Shown here piece by piece: positions 21,901 to 43,281 of a DNA stretch of 64,000 nt. Source of the stretch: Pseudomonas sp. p1(2021b) (GTDB taxonomy: Bacteria > Pseudomonadota > Gammaproteobacteria > Pseudomonadales > Pseudomonadaceae); NCBI RefSeq assembly GCF_020151015.1, contig NZ_CP083746.1, positions 2,261,001 through 2,325,000 on the forward strand, given 5' to 3'. The position numbers and the translations under genes were made by a program. Each line of letters starts with the position of its first letter. Position 1 is the stretch's first letter. A model generated the notes under the pieces. That model was given only the letters and a program-made list of their open reading frames with translations. It did not search any database and was not told the DNA's origin.

Positions 21901-22326
21901 GCGCGCTTGCCCGACTACATGGTGCCCACCCAGGTGATGGTACTGGCCGCCATGCCGCTGTCGCCCAACGGCAAGCTCGACCGCCGCGCACTGCCCGCGC
22001 CGGACCCGCAGTGGCTGGCCAGCCACTACCTGGCACCGCGTACCGCATTGGAGCAACAGGTCGCCGACATTTGGCAGGCCTTGCTCGGCGTGCCTCGGGT
22101 AGGCGTCAACGACAACTTCTTCGACCTGGGCGGGCACTCGCTGCTGGCCACCCAGGTGATGGCCAGGGTGCAGGTGGAGCTGGGTGCCAACATTCCGCTG
22201 AGCCTGCTGTTCCAGGAAAGCACCCTGGAGGGCTTCGTCCAGGCGGTGCAGCCGCTGGTGTCGGTGGACATGGACGACACCCTGGATGAACTCACTGACT
22301 TCCTCGACGCGCTGGAGGCGAACTGA
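18988..22326 (+). CDS. Pyoverdine peptide synthetase 2 (single module C-A-T)
   Basis: A 1112-residue single-module NRPS. Start: GTG at 18988, preceded by GAGGG seven bases upstream, which gives the expected N-terminus ([18 protein letters not shown]). The longer frame from 18955 overlaps the previous gene and lacks a ribosome site. Domains: LCL condensation (HHIVADGW, H173), adenylation with code D-G-E-D-H-G-T-V-T-K (Asp235 equivalent at residue 698), and carrier (GGHSLL, Ser1051). There is no E or TE domain, so it adds one L residue and hands over. The DGE code marks a basic side chain. I favour Lys with N5-hydroxy/acyl-Orn as the alternative, but eye-read codes cannot settle this. Gene order suggests it acts fourth in the chain. 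Only one base separates its stop from the next gene, implying coupled translation. Confidence 0.93.
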   Translation: MQELIESIGVLSAQERKALAVLLKKEGVNLYDVAPVFRRDPNEPLRLSYAQERQWFLWQLEPGSAAYHIPAALHLSGPLDLQALQRSFDYLLARHESLRTCIDTGAGQPLQRIAARQTMALQVEAVGPLAPHALRARVEALVQQPFDLATGPLLRVHLLRQAEHDHVLVMVLHHIVADGWSMQIMVRELVEAYQALCEGRQPSHAPLAIQYADYALWQRAWMEAGERQRQLDYWTAQLGGEQPVLELPLDHPRPAAQSYRGARHDLTVATPLCQALQNLANAQGVTLFTLLLASFQVLLYRYSGQGELHIGIPNANRNRPETQGLIGFFVNTQVLKAQLDGRMSFCQVLAQAAQAMLQAQAHQDLPFEQLVEALQPERSLSHSPLFQAMFSHQNASREALPTCQLHQLRIDSLAFDSQAAQFDLSLDTAETDEGLIASFTYMRELFEPQTIARLAGHWHNLLQALVAKPDAAIGELELLDAAQRRQLEHAWSGIDGLAVGEQHSLKALIETQVERTPEALALIHEGQQLTYRQMNAQANRLAARLLALGIGPEQRVGIAVARGLGMAIAVLAVLKSGAAYVPMDPQYPRERLQGMIEDAGLACLLTEPDLHGQLPDCGAMPVLDLDTPAADASDPGNPPQRSAPGNLAYVMFTSGSTGRPKGVAISQAALAAHVQVCIDFFGLSSSDRVLQFATFNFDGFVEQLFPALICGAAVLLRGNEIWTSEQFHQVLVEQGVTVADLTTAYWVMLAKDFAARPRAGYGRLRQVHAGGEAMAADALAAWRAAGLEGVRLLNTYGPTEATVTVSAHDCSQGPVTGNPPIGQVLAGRSLYVVDGNGALAPVGVVGELLIGGGLLARGYFQRPGLTAARFVPNPFANDGGRLYRTGDRVRRLANGDIEYVGRTDHQIKLRGFRIELSEIEARLLEHDQVREALVMPVQGAGGTQLVAYLVVTPALGDDPGPWVRELQAWLKARLPDYMVPTQVMVLAAMPLSPNGKLDRRALPAPDPQWLASHYLAPRTALEQQVADIWQALLGVPRVGVNDNFFDLGGHSLLATQVMARVQVELGANIPLSLLFQESTLEGFVQAVQPLVSVDMDDTLDELTDFLDALEAN

Positions 22327-22327
22327 A

Positions 22328-35482
<13,155 letters not shown>

Positions 35483-35831
35483 GCCTGGCCCTGGTTGTCC
35501 CGCGATTAGGCCCGGCCCGATATCACCATCGCCTGGCAAGGGCTTCGCCCTTGATCGCGGGAAAAGCCCGCCCACAGGGATTTCGCAGAGCGGCGCAATC
35601 TCGGTGGGAGCTGGCGACAGCCTGCGATGGGCTGCGAAGCAGCCCCAAGCTCTCAAACGGTGGAGCCCCTCCAGACTCAAGGGGCCGCTTTGCGGCCCAT
35701 CGCAGGCTCCGCCACGAAGCAAGCGGAGCCTGGGCCGTATTTGCATGGCTGAGAAGTATTAAACCAACCGAAGGCACTTTGAGCTTGTCCAGCACCCTAG
35801 AATCTCCCAGAGGAATCGCGGGCCCGCTGAT
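35483..35831. repeat. Intergenic repeat block (REP/BIME-like) after the NRPS genes
   Basis: The 349-base gap holds several inverted repeats and no credible gene. A perfect 7-bp stem CAAGGGC-TTC-GCCCTTG lies at 35537-35553. A long imperfect inverted pair follows: 35619-35646 (AGCCTGCGATGGGC...) against 35681-35708, 25 of 28 positions pairing. The first hairpin is the same motif found in the repeat at 55414-55430. These are typical Pseudomonas palindromic intergenic elements. The block may also stop NRPS transcription, but no T-run is seen. Confidence 0.7.
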
Positions 35832-36632
35832 TTAGCGGCAATGGCTGTCGATCAGTGCTTTGGTCGACGTGGACAGCGCGTCGCTGAAGGCCTTGAGCGC
35901 AGGCGGCAGGTCGCCTTCTTGGGCGGCCACATGGCCGTTGATCACATCCTGGGCCTGCTTGAGCCGGGGGTTGCTGTTGAGCACGATTTCCCGGGCCGAA
36001 AGTTCCTTGAGCAGGTTCAGGCACAGGTGGCGCCCTTGCTCGGAAATGCCCACATACAGCGAGATGAGGTGCTCGTTGGTCTGTACCCTGATGAAACGCA
36101 CGTGCTCAGCGAAGGTATGGAACCGCGGGTGGTACATCTCGGTGAAGGCGCCAGGTTGCGGATAGGCTGCCTGGCCCTGTTTCTTTTCATCGGCCCAGAC
36201 CGCGTCGGACTTGATCTGGTTGCAGTCGAAGCACGCCACCGCCAGGTTCCAGAAATGGAAGCTGTACTGGACGAAATCGACCCGTGGCAGGATGTGTTCG
36301 ATGGGCTTGGCGTGGGCGATGTTGACCAACGGGCGCTGGCAATAGCAGCACAGGTGGTTTTGCTCTTTTTCTAGGAAGCTGCGCAACGCCTTGCGGATCA
36401 AGGGGCCGGTCACGCCCGAGGTCTGACGCTGTTTGAATTTGCTCAGTTCGGTCCACAGGTCGGTCGTAGACGGAGCCAGCCCTTTTCTACGGCGTTCGAA
36501 CTCGGCGATGGCCCGTTCTTTTTGCTCGAGCAGATGCTTCCATGCCTGTGGCCGGTGTATCGCCCGCTCATGACAGTCATCCTTGTAGCGGGCCTCTACG
36601 GCATCCATCTGTTTCTGGGTCCAATCAGCCAT
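35832..36632 (-). CDS. HNH nuclease of an ATPase-HNH pair (PtuB-like)
   Basis: A 266-residue HNH-family endonuclease. Two zinc-knuckle pairs, CCYC and CFDC, flank a catalytic IEHILPR segment followed by FWNLAVACFDCNQIKSD, the usual C-x2-C...H...N...C-x2-C order of this class. Start: ATG at 36632 (MADWTQKQ) lies inside the end of the ATPase gene, overlapping by 8 bases; a start at 36653 is possible. The close coupling to an AAA/ABC-type ATPase matches the PtuA-PtuB arrangement of Septu anti-phage systems, in which the HNH protein is the nucleic-acid-cutting effector. Function here is inferred; nothing links it to pyoverdine. The gene is visibly less GC-rich than the NRPS genes beside it. Confidence 0.85.
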   Translation of the reverse strand: MADWTQKQMDAVEARYKDDCHERAIHRPQAWKHLLEQKERAIAEFERRRKGLAPSTTDLWTELSKFKQRQTSGVTGPLIRKALRSFLEKEQNHLCCYCQRPLVNIAHAKPIEHILPRVDFVQYSFHFWNLAVACFDCNQIKSDAVWADEKKQGQAAYPQPGAFTEMYHPRFHTFAEHVRFIRVQTNEHLISLYVGISEQGRHLCLNLLKELSAREIVLNSNPRLKQAQDVINGHVAAQEGDLPPALKAFSDALSTSTKALIDSHCR

Positions 36633-38817
36633 GGTGGGGCTCGCTTTGCGCACGCAGCATCAAGATCGCGCCCAAGGTCTTTTCAATCAGGTCGATGTCG
36701 TTGGCCGGGCGTGTGTCGCTACCGCTCTGGCCGCTCTTGCGAATGGTCGCCTTGAACGCCTCGAGCTTCTCGATGGCGTCGTTGGCCTGGTCAACGACGC
36801 CGGCCTGTTCGTTCGCCGCCTCGATCAGCGAGGCCACCAGCTTGGCGCAGCGTTCATGTACCTCGCGGTTGTGCGGAGTGTAGGTTTCGAAACCATCCAT
36901 CAGCAAGGTTTCGACCGAATGGCGTTCCTCGACGGGGATCTCCTCCAGCTCTCCGACCTTGGATACGTAGCAGATGTCCTGTGCGGCGGCGTTGGCGATC
37001 AGGATGGGCGAGTGGGTGGCGACCACGAAGGCGATCTGCAGGCGTTCGCTCAGCATGCTCAAGACCTGAGGGAGCCGCTGCTGCCAACTGACGTGCAGGC
37101 TGATTTCGGGTTCGTCGATCAGGAAGGTGGCATCCCTGGTGGCCGATGCGATGATCCGGGTCAACAGGTTGAGGATGCTTTGCTCGCCGGAGCTCAGGTT
37201 CTCGAAGGCGATCGTCCGGTGGCCTTCGCGGATGAAGCTCACGGTGTAATGCTTGATCAACCCTTTTTCATGATTGAGGTACGTCCGGTCATCGTCATCC
37301 GACAGGTCCAGGATATTGGGTCGTCGATCGCCATTCTGATCGTGGCTGAGTTCCGATTTCAGGGTCAGGTAGATCTTGGGGTTGAAGCCGATCAACTCCA
37401 GGCATTCGCTGAGCAGCCAGACGTGAGTGCCGTCCTGCGCGATGGCCACTATTTCCTTGGCAATCGTGTTTTTGCGCGCACCTTTATAGGTAAAGAGGTG
37501 GCCTTCATCAGGAAAACGATCCGCATGGGACATGGGCAGGCCAATGGTGCGTTTCCTGGCAGCCTGCAACTGATAGACGATGTCCCTGAGCAGGAAGCTT
37601 TTGCCTTCGCCGTTGTTGCCGATGACGTAGATGCAGCGGTGGCTGTCGCTGCGCTCCAGTGCCTGGGCGATCAATCGACTGTTATCCGACAATGCCGGCC
37701 GTGAGGGCTCGCCAGGGGCGGCCTTGAGGTAGGGGCGGCTGGCCAGGCGTGTCCTGGAGATGGCTTTCGGCGTTTTTTCCACGGCATTGCACAGCCCGAC
37801 GATCGGGCGGAAGCCATCATGGAAGTAGCTGTTGACGAACTTCAATACATCGCGAGAAAGAAAGTCCAGATGGCTGTGCGCTGCACGGCCTTGCCAGAGA
37901 TTGTAGATACAACCGGCCAGCAGCATGCGCTCGATACCGTCCAGAGGGGGCAGTGCGCTGTTCGAAAGGGAGACATCGATGTACAGCGTATCGCGCTGGG
38001 GCGGCTGGGTATTGATGATGATCGCGGTGCAGTGGTCAGAGGGCGTGGGCAGGCTGCTGAAATTGATCAGTGCCTCGATGTGCGCCCGGCCCTCGGTCAG
38101 TGCGAGCAAGCGCTTCCATGTGCCGCTCGTCTCTGCACGGGTCCAGTTCACGATCAGCACCAACCGGGCATTGCCGATCTCCAACACGTTCTCGAGCGTT
38201 GACAGAAGCGTTGTGTGCTCGGCTAGCGGCCAGTCCAGCAGGAAGGTCGGCTGGCCGAAGCGGTAGTCCACGGCTTGGGTGAACCTGGCATCGATGCCAT
38301 TGGCCGCCAGGCGCAGGCTGATGAGGTTTCGATGGCGTTCCGAGATATTTGTGGACATGGGGAACGATGGTTTCGGCGATTGACCCAGCAGCCCGAGCGA
38401 GAGTTCAGCGGTGTTGGGCAGCGCTTCGAACAATGAGGTCGACAAGGTCGCTTGCAGGGTGCCGACCAATGCAGCAACCAGTTTCGGGTGGCGGTAATCG
38501 ATACCGACTTCCTGCGAAATGGATCTGGCGGCCAGGTGAGTAATCAGGAACCCAGTATCTTTGCGTGATTTGAGAAGCCGTTCGGCGTTGTTCTTCAACT
38601 GATTATGGATATCGATGGCGACCTGCTCGAGCAACGGATCGTCCATCAGCCATGTAGCGAATTGGTATCGGTCGAAGGAAGACACCCCGGTACGGGCGAC
38701 CGCAACCAGCATCAGTAGGAGTCGAGCATCCTGCGAAAGATCGGTAATCGCTTTCACGTCCTGTTCGAGCGCTTCGATCAACTTCTCTGCCGCGATTTCG
38801 CGGTCGTCATGGTACAT
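36625..38817 (-). CDS. AAA/ABC-type ATPase with N-terminal methylase-like half (PtuA-like partner)
   Basis: A 730-residue protein. The C-terminal half is an SMC/ABC-like AAA ATPase: Walker A GNNGEGKS (Lys406), signature LSSGEQ near residue 543, Walker B FLIDEPEIS near 567 and the H-loop ATHSPIL near 601. The N-terminal 340 residues are not part of ordinary PtuA. They contain a run resembling type I N6-adenine methylases: SERHRNLISLRLAANGID, then NARLVLIVNW, TWKRLLALTEGRAHIEALINFSS and DTLYIDVS. The SAM-binding (DPxxGxG) and catalytic (NPPF/Y) motifs are missing, so it would be a dead methylase fold. The gene starts at 38817 with AGGA seven bases upstream and overlaps the HNH gene. The pair probably forms an ATPase-nuclease defence module. 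I see no TOPRIM domain, which argues against an OLD-family protein. Confidence 0.85.
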   Translation of the reverse strand: MYHDDREIAAEKLIEALEQDVKAITDLSQDARLLLMLVAVARTGVSSFDRYQFATWLMDDPLLEQVAIDIHNQLKNNAERLLKSRKDTGFLITHLAARSISQEVGIDYRHPKLVAALVGTLQATLSTSLFEALPNTAELSLGLLGQSPKPSFPMSTNISERHRNLISLRLAANGIDARFTQAVDYRFGQPTFLLDWPLAEHTTLLSTLENVLEIGNARLVLIVNWTRAETSGTWKRLLALTEGRAHIEALINFSSLPTPSDHCTAIIINTQPPQRDTLYIDVSLSNSALPPLDGIERMLLAGCIYNLWQGRAAHSHLDFLSRDVLKFVNSYFHDGFRPIVGLCNAVEKTPKAISRTRLASRPYLKAAPGEPSRPALSDNSRLIAQALERSDSHRCIYVIGNNGEGKSFLLRDIVYQLQAARKRTIGLPMSHADRFPDEGHLFTYKGARKNTIAKEIVAIAQDGTHVWLLSECLELIGFNPKIYLTLKSELSHDQNGDRRPNILDLSDDDDRTYLNHEKGLIKHYTVSFIREGHRTIAFENLSSGEQSILNLLTRIIASATRDATFLIDEPEISLHVSWQQRLPQVLSMLSERLQIAFVVATHSPILIANAAAQDICYVSKVGELEEIPVEERHSVETLLMDGFETYTPHNREVHERCAKLVASLIEAANEQAGVVDQANDAIEKLEAFKATIRKSGQSGSDTRPANDIDLIEKTLGAILMLRAQSEPHHG

Positions 38818-39035
38818 GGTGGGGTCCTGATCGTGTGGAAGAGCGCTTCCATGGTGGGTAGTGGCTCGTGGCCACCTAGGCGCTATTTGATCAGGTCTAT
38901 CCGGTTGGATTCAATCACGCAGGGGCCGCGTTGCGGCCCTTTCGCGGCACAAGGCCGCTCCTACAGGCGTACGAGAAGCTCTGTAGGAGCGGCCTTGTGC
39001 CGCGATAGGGCTGCGCAGCAGCCCCAGGTTTTCGA
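38818..39035. repeat. Perfect inverted repeat pair (REP type) between the ATPase gene and fpvA
   Basis: A 23-bp arm at 38943-38965 (CGCGGCACAAGGCCGCTCCT...) is repeated perfectly in inverse at 38982-39004 with a 16-base spacer. This is the palindromic pair typical of P. putida-group REP elements. It sits upstream of the ATPase gene and downstream of fpvA, so it marks the right border of the ATPase-HNH cassette. It may also end the fpvA transcript. Confidence 0.8.
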
Positions 39036-41465
39036 TCAGTAGCTGTACTTCAAAGTCATCAGCACATTACGCGGGTCGCCATAGAAGTTGTGGTCGTAGT
39101 CGATGGCCGAGTAGTACTTCTTGTCGAAAATGTTGTTGACGTTCAGCGCCGCCGACAGGTTCTTGTCGATCTGGTAGGCGATGCGGCCGTTCCAGATCGA
39201 ATAGCCACCTTGTTCGCGTCCGTAGTAGCCAAACCCTGCGGACGAGCTCTGGCTGTTGACGCCGGCACCCACCGAGAACTTGCTCCAGTCACCCGGCAAC
39301 TGGTAGTTCGCCCAGGTGCGCAGGATGTGCTTGGGCGTCTGGGTGTTGGCCGAGATGTTGCCGGCGGTCGCCGGCTCCTCGTCCTTGTACTTGAGCAGGT
39401 TGAGGGTGTAGGCGGCATACAGCTGCAGGCCTTCGGCCACCTCGCCGCTGACCTCGGCCTCGAAACCGCGGCTCAGGATGGTACCGGAGGGGCGATAGCA
39501 GGTGCCGCCGCAAGAGGCGTTGGCCACATCGCTCGGGATGCTGGCGTCCGGCAGCGGGATGTTGTCCTGCTCCATCTGGTACAGCGCGAAGGTGGTGATC
39601 AGGCGGCCTTCGTTGTGTTCGCCCTTCAGGCCGATCTCGTAGCTCTTGCCGGTGCGCGGATCGAGCAGGCTGCCCTCGGCGGTGCGCTGGGTCTGGGGTT
39701 TGAAGATCTCGGTGTAGCTGGCGTACGCGTTCCAGGTCGGGTCGAGCTTGTACACAAGGCCGGCATAGGGGGTGACCTTGCCGTGCTTCTGCGCCACGCT
39801 ACGGCTGGCGCCCCAGGGGCCGTCGGAGGTGAACACGGTACGGAAGTCCGACACCCGGCTGCCGAGGATCAGCGACAGGTCGTCGGTCAGCGCATAGTTG
39901 GCGACGCCGTAGACGCCTTTCTGGGTGGAGTCGTAGGCATCGTCCCACTTGTTGGCCGCGTAGATCGACTCATCGCTCGGCTCCTCGCGGTTGGGCACGT
40001 AGTTGAAGATATCGATCGGCCTGACCCAGTTGTAGCGTGCGCCCCACACATCATGACTCTTGAGCTTGGAGGCGTTGGCACCGAAGGTCAGGCCGAGCTT
40101 GCGACCGAACAGTTCGGTATCGCCGCTGGCGTTGATGTCGCCGCCCCAGTGCTCGGAGAAGTAGTCGAAGACATAGGCATCGCCCACCAGGGTATTGGGT
40201 GGGCCGAGGCGGCCACGGCGCTGCAGGTACTTGAAGTCGTTGAACTCCCGGACATTGATGAAGGTGCCCTTGAGCTTCCAGCTGTCGTTGAGCTGGTGGG
40301 CGATGTCCAGGTAGTAGGTGTCCTGGGTCTTGTCCCAGTTGTCCCAGGTGGTGCCCAGGTAGGTCGAGCGGCCCAGCTTGGGCATCGAGCCATCGCTGTA
40401 GTTGGGAATGCCCATGAAGTTGGGGGTGGCATCCACCCGTTCGTGGCTGTAGCCGATGCCGACGGTGGTGTCCGGCGTCAGGTCGTAGTCGAGCGCTGCG
40501 TAGATCGTCTGGTTGTCGGAGCCGACATGATCGACGAAGGAATTGGCCGTGTCGTAGTCCAGGACGATGCGACCGCGCAGCGTGCGTTGCGCGTCCAGCG
40601 CCCCGGCCGCATCCACCTGGGCGCCGTAGCGGTCCCAACTGCCGGCCTTGGCGGTGATGTTGAGCAGCGGGTCGGCGGTAGGGCGCTTGCGCACCAGGTT
40701 GACCGCACCTGAAGGATCGCCACCGCCCTCGAGCAGGCCCTGCGGGCCGCGCAGCACTTCGACGCGGTCGAGGATGGCGGTCTGGCCGCCGAAGCTGGAA
40801 CCCCGGGCATACAGCTGGCGTTCCAGGGGTACACCATCGTATTGGAAGCTGTTGATGAAGAAGCCGCGGGAATAGAACTGGTGGCCGGTGAACGACGGCA
40901 CGGCGGTGATGCCGGGGGAGGCGAGCAGGGCCTCGGTGACATTGGTGATGTCCTGGTCCTGCATGCGCTGCTGGGTGACCACGCTCACCGACTGGGGGAT
41001 CTCCTTGATGCTCTTGACGCCCTTGCCGATGGTGGTCATGGGCGAGGCGTAGGAGTGGGAGCCCTCGGTGGTGGCGGTCATCTGCCGGCTGCTGATCAAC
41101 ACATTGTCCAGGTTGACCACGTCCACTTCGGCCCGGGACGTGTTGAGGATGACCGTGTCGCCAGTGATCTGGTAACGGATGTCGGTGTGCTGCAGCAGGC
41201 GGTCGAGCACCTGGCTCGGCTCCATCTCGCCCTGCACGGCAGCCACGCGCGCGTCCTTGATCGCCTCGGGGCTGTAGAGGATCTGCAGGTTGGCCTGGCG
41301 GCCCAGGTCCTGCAACGACTTCGACAGGCTCTGGGCCGGGATGTCGATTGCCACCGGGCGCGCGTTGGCCTGGCAGGCGTAGCCGAGCACGACAGCGGCG
41401 GCCAGGGTGAGCAAGGGGCGGCGTGGGGCAACGGGAGTGGATCTACGGAGTGGGTTGATGCGCAT
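39036..41465 (-). CDS. fpvA: Ferri-pyoverdine TonB-dependent receptor with signalling domain
   Basis: An 809-residue outer-membrane receptor. A signal peptide (about residues 1-36, cleaved after ANA) is followed by an STN signalling domain (about 40-110, beginning AIDIPAQSLSKSLQDLGRQ). The plug domain contains IPQSVSVVTQQRMQDQ and RVEVLRGPQGLLEGGGDPSGAVN, and the beta-barrel ends with an aromatic residue (LKYSY). The STN domain marks a transducer that reports ferri-pyoverdine binding to an anti-sigma factor (FpvR type) controlling PvdS/FpvI. The gene lies between the pvdE terminator and the ATPase-HNH cassette and has its own control region. Barrel loops vary between strains, so specificity for the peptide made by the adjacent NRPSs is inferred from linkage. 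Confidence 0.93.
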   Translation of the reverse strand: MRINPLRRSTPVAPRRPLLTLAAAVVLGYACQANARPVAIDIPAQSLSKSLQDLGRQANLQILYSPEAIKDARVAAVQGEMEPSQVLDRLLQHTDIRYQITGDTVILNTSRAEVDVVNLDNVLISSRQMTATTEGSHSYASPMTTIGKGVKSIKEIPQSVSVVTQQRMQDQDITNVTEALLASPGITAVPSFTGHQFYSRGFFINSFQYDGVPLERQLYARGSSFGGQTAILDRVEVLRGPQGLLEGGGDPSGAVNLVRKRPTADPLLNITAKAGSWDRYGAQVDAAGALDAQRTLRGRIVLDYDTANSFVDHVGSDNQTIYAALDYDLTPDTTVGIGYSHERVDATPNFMGIPNYSDGSMPKLGRSTYLGTTWDNWDKTQDTYYLDIAHQLNDSWKLKGTFINVREFNDFKYLQRRGRLGPPNTLVGDAYVFDYFSEHWGGDINASGDTELFGRKLGLTFGANASKLKSHDVWGARYNWVRPIDIFNYVPNREEPSDESIYAANKWDDAYDSTQKGVYGVANYALTDDLSLILGSRVSDFRTVFTSDGPWGASRSVAQKHGKVTPYAGLVYKLDPTWNAYASYTEIFKPQTQRTAEGSLLDPRTGKSYEIGLKGEHNEGRLITTFALYQMEQDNIPLPDASIPSDVANASCGGTCYRPSGTILSRGFEAEVSGEVAEGLQLYAAYTLNLLKYKDEEPATAGNISANTQTPKHILRTWANYQLPGDWSKFSVGAGVNSQSSSAGFGYYGREQGGYSIWNGRIAYQIDKNLSAALNVNNIFDKKYYSAIDYDHNFYGDPRNVLMTLKYSY

Positions 41466-41498
41466 GGATGCTATCCGTCAAGTGCTGGCGTATGTAAT

Positions 41499-41513
41499 TG
41501 AGAATTGTTATTG
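41499..41513 (-). promoter_or_regulatory. Fur box upstream of fpvA
   Basis: TGAGAATTGTTATTG (read on the plus strand) fits the 7-1-7 Fur consensus TGATAATNATTATCA at 11 of 14 positions. It lies 34-48 bases before the fpvA start codon. On the minus strand a CGTC at 41524-41521 could be the -10 element of an ECF sigma promoter, which would put the Fur site over the transcript start. I see no exact TAAAT partner for that CGTC. Confidence 0.55.
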
Positions 41514-41570
41514 GTAGTGAGACGCATGCCTGCCGAAAAGCCGGAAACTTTTTTTCAAGTTCGCTGCAGG

Positions 41571-41606
41571 CAAGAAAAAAGCCCCTGGAGGCGAGGCCAG
41601 GGGCTT
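41571..41606 (-). terminator. Intrinsic terminator after pvdE
   Basis: A perfect 10-bp stem, AAGCCCCTGG (41579-41588) with CCAGGGGCTT (41597-41606), has an eight-base loop. On the minus strand it is followed directly by a run of Ts (41580-41575). It lies 13 bases past the pvdE stop and separates the pvdAE transcript from fpvA. Confidence 0.9.
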
Positions 41607-41618
41607 GTCGGGTGAAGG

Positions 41619-43268
41619 TCAGGCCAGGGCCTTTTCGCTGACGACCTGGCCGCTGTCCATCACCACCAGTTGGTCGGCGATGTCGAAATAGCGGTCATCA
41701 TGGCTGATCACGATGAGGGTCTTGCCCAGGCGCTTGAGCTCTGGCAACAGCTCGGTGTAGAAGATGCGTCGGAAGGCCGGGTCCTGGTCAGCGGCCCATT
41801 CGTCGAACACCAGCACCGGGCGTTCCTCCAGCCAGGCGCTGACCAATGCCAGGCGCTTGCGCTGCCCGGTGGACAGGTCGGTGGTGGTGAAGGCACCGTC
41901 CTTGACCTTCACCTTATGGCTGATCTCCAGGCGTTCGAGGTAGCGGTTGGCATCCTCGGGCACGTGCCGTTCGCCCTCGACCACCTCATCGAACAGGTAG
42001 TAGTCGGCGAAGATGGTGGTGAACAGCTGGCGATAGTCGTCCCTGTCGCCGCTGCCGACCACCACCCCATTGAGGCGCACTTCGCCGGACTGCGGCGCGT
42101 ACAGGCCCAGCAGCAGCTTGATCAGCGTGGTCTTGCCGCCGCCGTTCTGGCCGACGATGAAGACGATCTCGCCCTGTTCGATGCGCAGGTTGACCGGCCC
42201 CAGGCAGAAGGGCGTGCTGCCTTCGGCTGCCTGGAAGCTGTAGCGCACATCTTTGAGCTCCAGGCTGTACAGGGCAGTGGCGCCTGGGCGAGGGTCATCG
42301 AGCAACAGGTGTGGCTCGGGGGAGGAGAACTGCTCCGAGAGCTCGGCAATGCGGCGAAAGGCGATCTGCGCCCGGCTGATGATCGGCAGGGTCACCACCA
42401 AGTGCTCAAGCGGGCCTTTCATGTACAGCAGGACCAGCACGAAGCCGCTCATCACCGTCTTGTCGCTCGACGGCCACAGCGACTGCAGAGCGAGCGCCAG
42501 GCCGATCACCACGAAGAACAGCATCGAGCCGAAAGTCTTGGCCACCACGAACACATTGATCGCGCGCACCTGGATGTCGCGGATGCCATTGGCGGTGCGG
42601 CGGATGCGCTGGGTGTACATGCGCTGGCGGCGTGGCCGATGGATACGCAGCTCCTTGGCGCCTTCGGCGAGCGCAGCGTAGTGCTTCTGCAGCTCGTCCT
42701 CGGCATCGCGGGCGGCCAGGAAGCCTTTGATGCCTTTACGCCGGGCCAGGTACTGGACGCCGATGCCGATGCCGATGGCCACCAGGATCATCAGGAACAT
42801 CGGCCAGGACAACAGGGCCAGGTAGCCCAGGCAGCCCAGGGTCACCGTCAGCGAGATCGCCAGCGGCGCGAAGGCGAAGGCGAAGTCGCTGATGGTGTCC
42901 ACGTCGTGGGTCAGCACCGGGATCAGACGATGGCTGCGGTAGCGCTCGATCTGCGCGATCGGCGCCGACAGCACCTTTTCGCCCAGGGTCAGGCGCAGGC
43001 GGGCGATGATGTGCTGGCCGACATAGTTGGTGCCGATGTCCGACAGGATCGAACTGGTCAGCGCCAGCAGGCACAGGCCGGCGAACAGCCCTACCACTTG
43101 CCGGCTGAGCCCGCCCTCGGCGTGCAGGGCGCCATTGATGGTCGCCAGCAGCACGGTGACGCTCAGCCCGCCGACCATGCCCAGCAGGATCGACAGGCTC
43201 ACCACCGTGCGAAACGGTCTGAGCAGGGCCAGCAGCTCGCGCAAGGCCCCGCGTGGTTGCTTGGTCAT
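41619..43268 (-). CDS. pvdE: PvdE, cyclic-peptide-type ABC exporter of pyoverdine precursor
   Basis: A 549-residue fused ABC exporter with a six-helix membrane domain in the first 320 residues and an ATPase domain after it. Walker A is VGQNGGGKTT near residue 376, the signature LSTGQRKRLAL, and Walker B VLVFDEWAADQDP. The LSTGQ signature and size place it with the SyrD/PvdE cyclic peptide exporters. PvdE moves the acylated ferribactin precursor from cytoplasm to periplasm for maturation. The gene starts 13 bases after the pvdA stop and ends at a clear terminator, so pvdA-pvdE form one transcript. Confidence 0.95.
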   Translation of the reverse strand: MTKQPRGALRELLALLRPFRTVVSLSILLGMVGGLSVTVLLATINGALHAEGGLSRQVVGLFAGLCLLALTSSILSDIGTNYVGQHIIARLRLTLGEKVLSAPIAQIERYRSHRLIPVLTHDVDTISDFAFAFAPLAISLTVTLGCLGYLALLSWPMFLMILVAIGIGIGVQYLARRKGIKGFLAARDAEDELQKHYAALAEGAKELRIHRPRRQRMYTQRIRRTANGIRDIQVRAINVFVVAKTFGSMLFFVVIGLALALQSLWPSSDKTVMSGFVLVLLYMKGPLEHLVVTLPIISRAQIAFRRIAELSEQFSSPEPHLLLDDPRPGATALYSLELKDVRYSFQAAEGSTPFCLGPVNLRIEQGEIVFIVGQNGGGKTTLIKLLLGLYAPQSGEVRLNGVVVGSGDRDDYRQLFTTIFADYYLFDEVVEGERHVPEDANRYLERLEISHKVKVKDGAFTTTDLSTGQRKRLALVSAWLEERPVLVFDEWAADQDPAFRRIFYTELLPELKRLGKTLIVISHDDRYFDIADQLVVMDSGQVVSEKALA

Positions 43269-43281
43269 TGGCAGGCTCCGC

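Noticed and set aside
35537..35708. Considered as a CRISPR array
   Set aside because: The repeats are inverted, not direct, and there is no regular spacer pattern or cas gene.
35483..35831. Possible small ORFs in the gap after the NRPS genes
   Set aside because: They run through palindromic repeats, lack ribosome sites and show no conserved pattern. Read as REP-type sequence instead.
36625..38817. Considered as an OLD-family nuclease
   Set aside because: OLD proteins carry a TOPRIM domain after the ATPase. None is visible here, and the nuclease function lies in the separate HNH gene.
39090..40712. Long plus-strand frame inside fpvA
   Set aside because: It is the reverse frame of the receptor. 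Its Val/Gly/Gln-rich repetitive translation is an artefact of codon bias.
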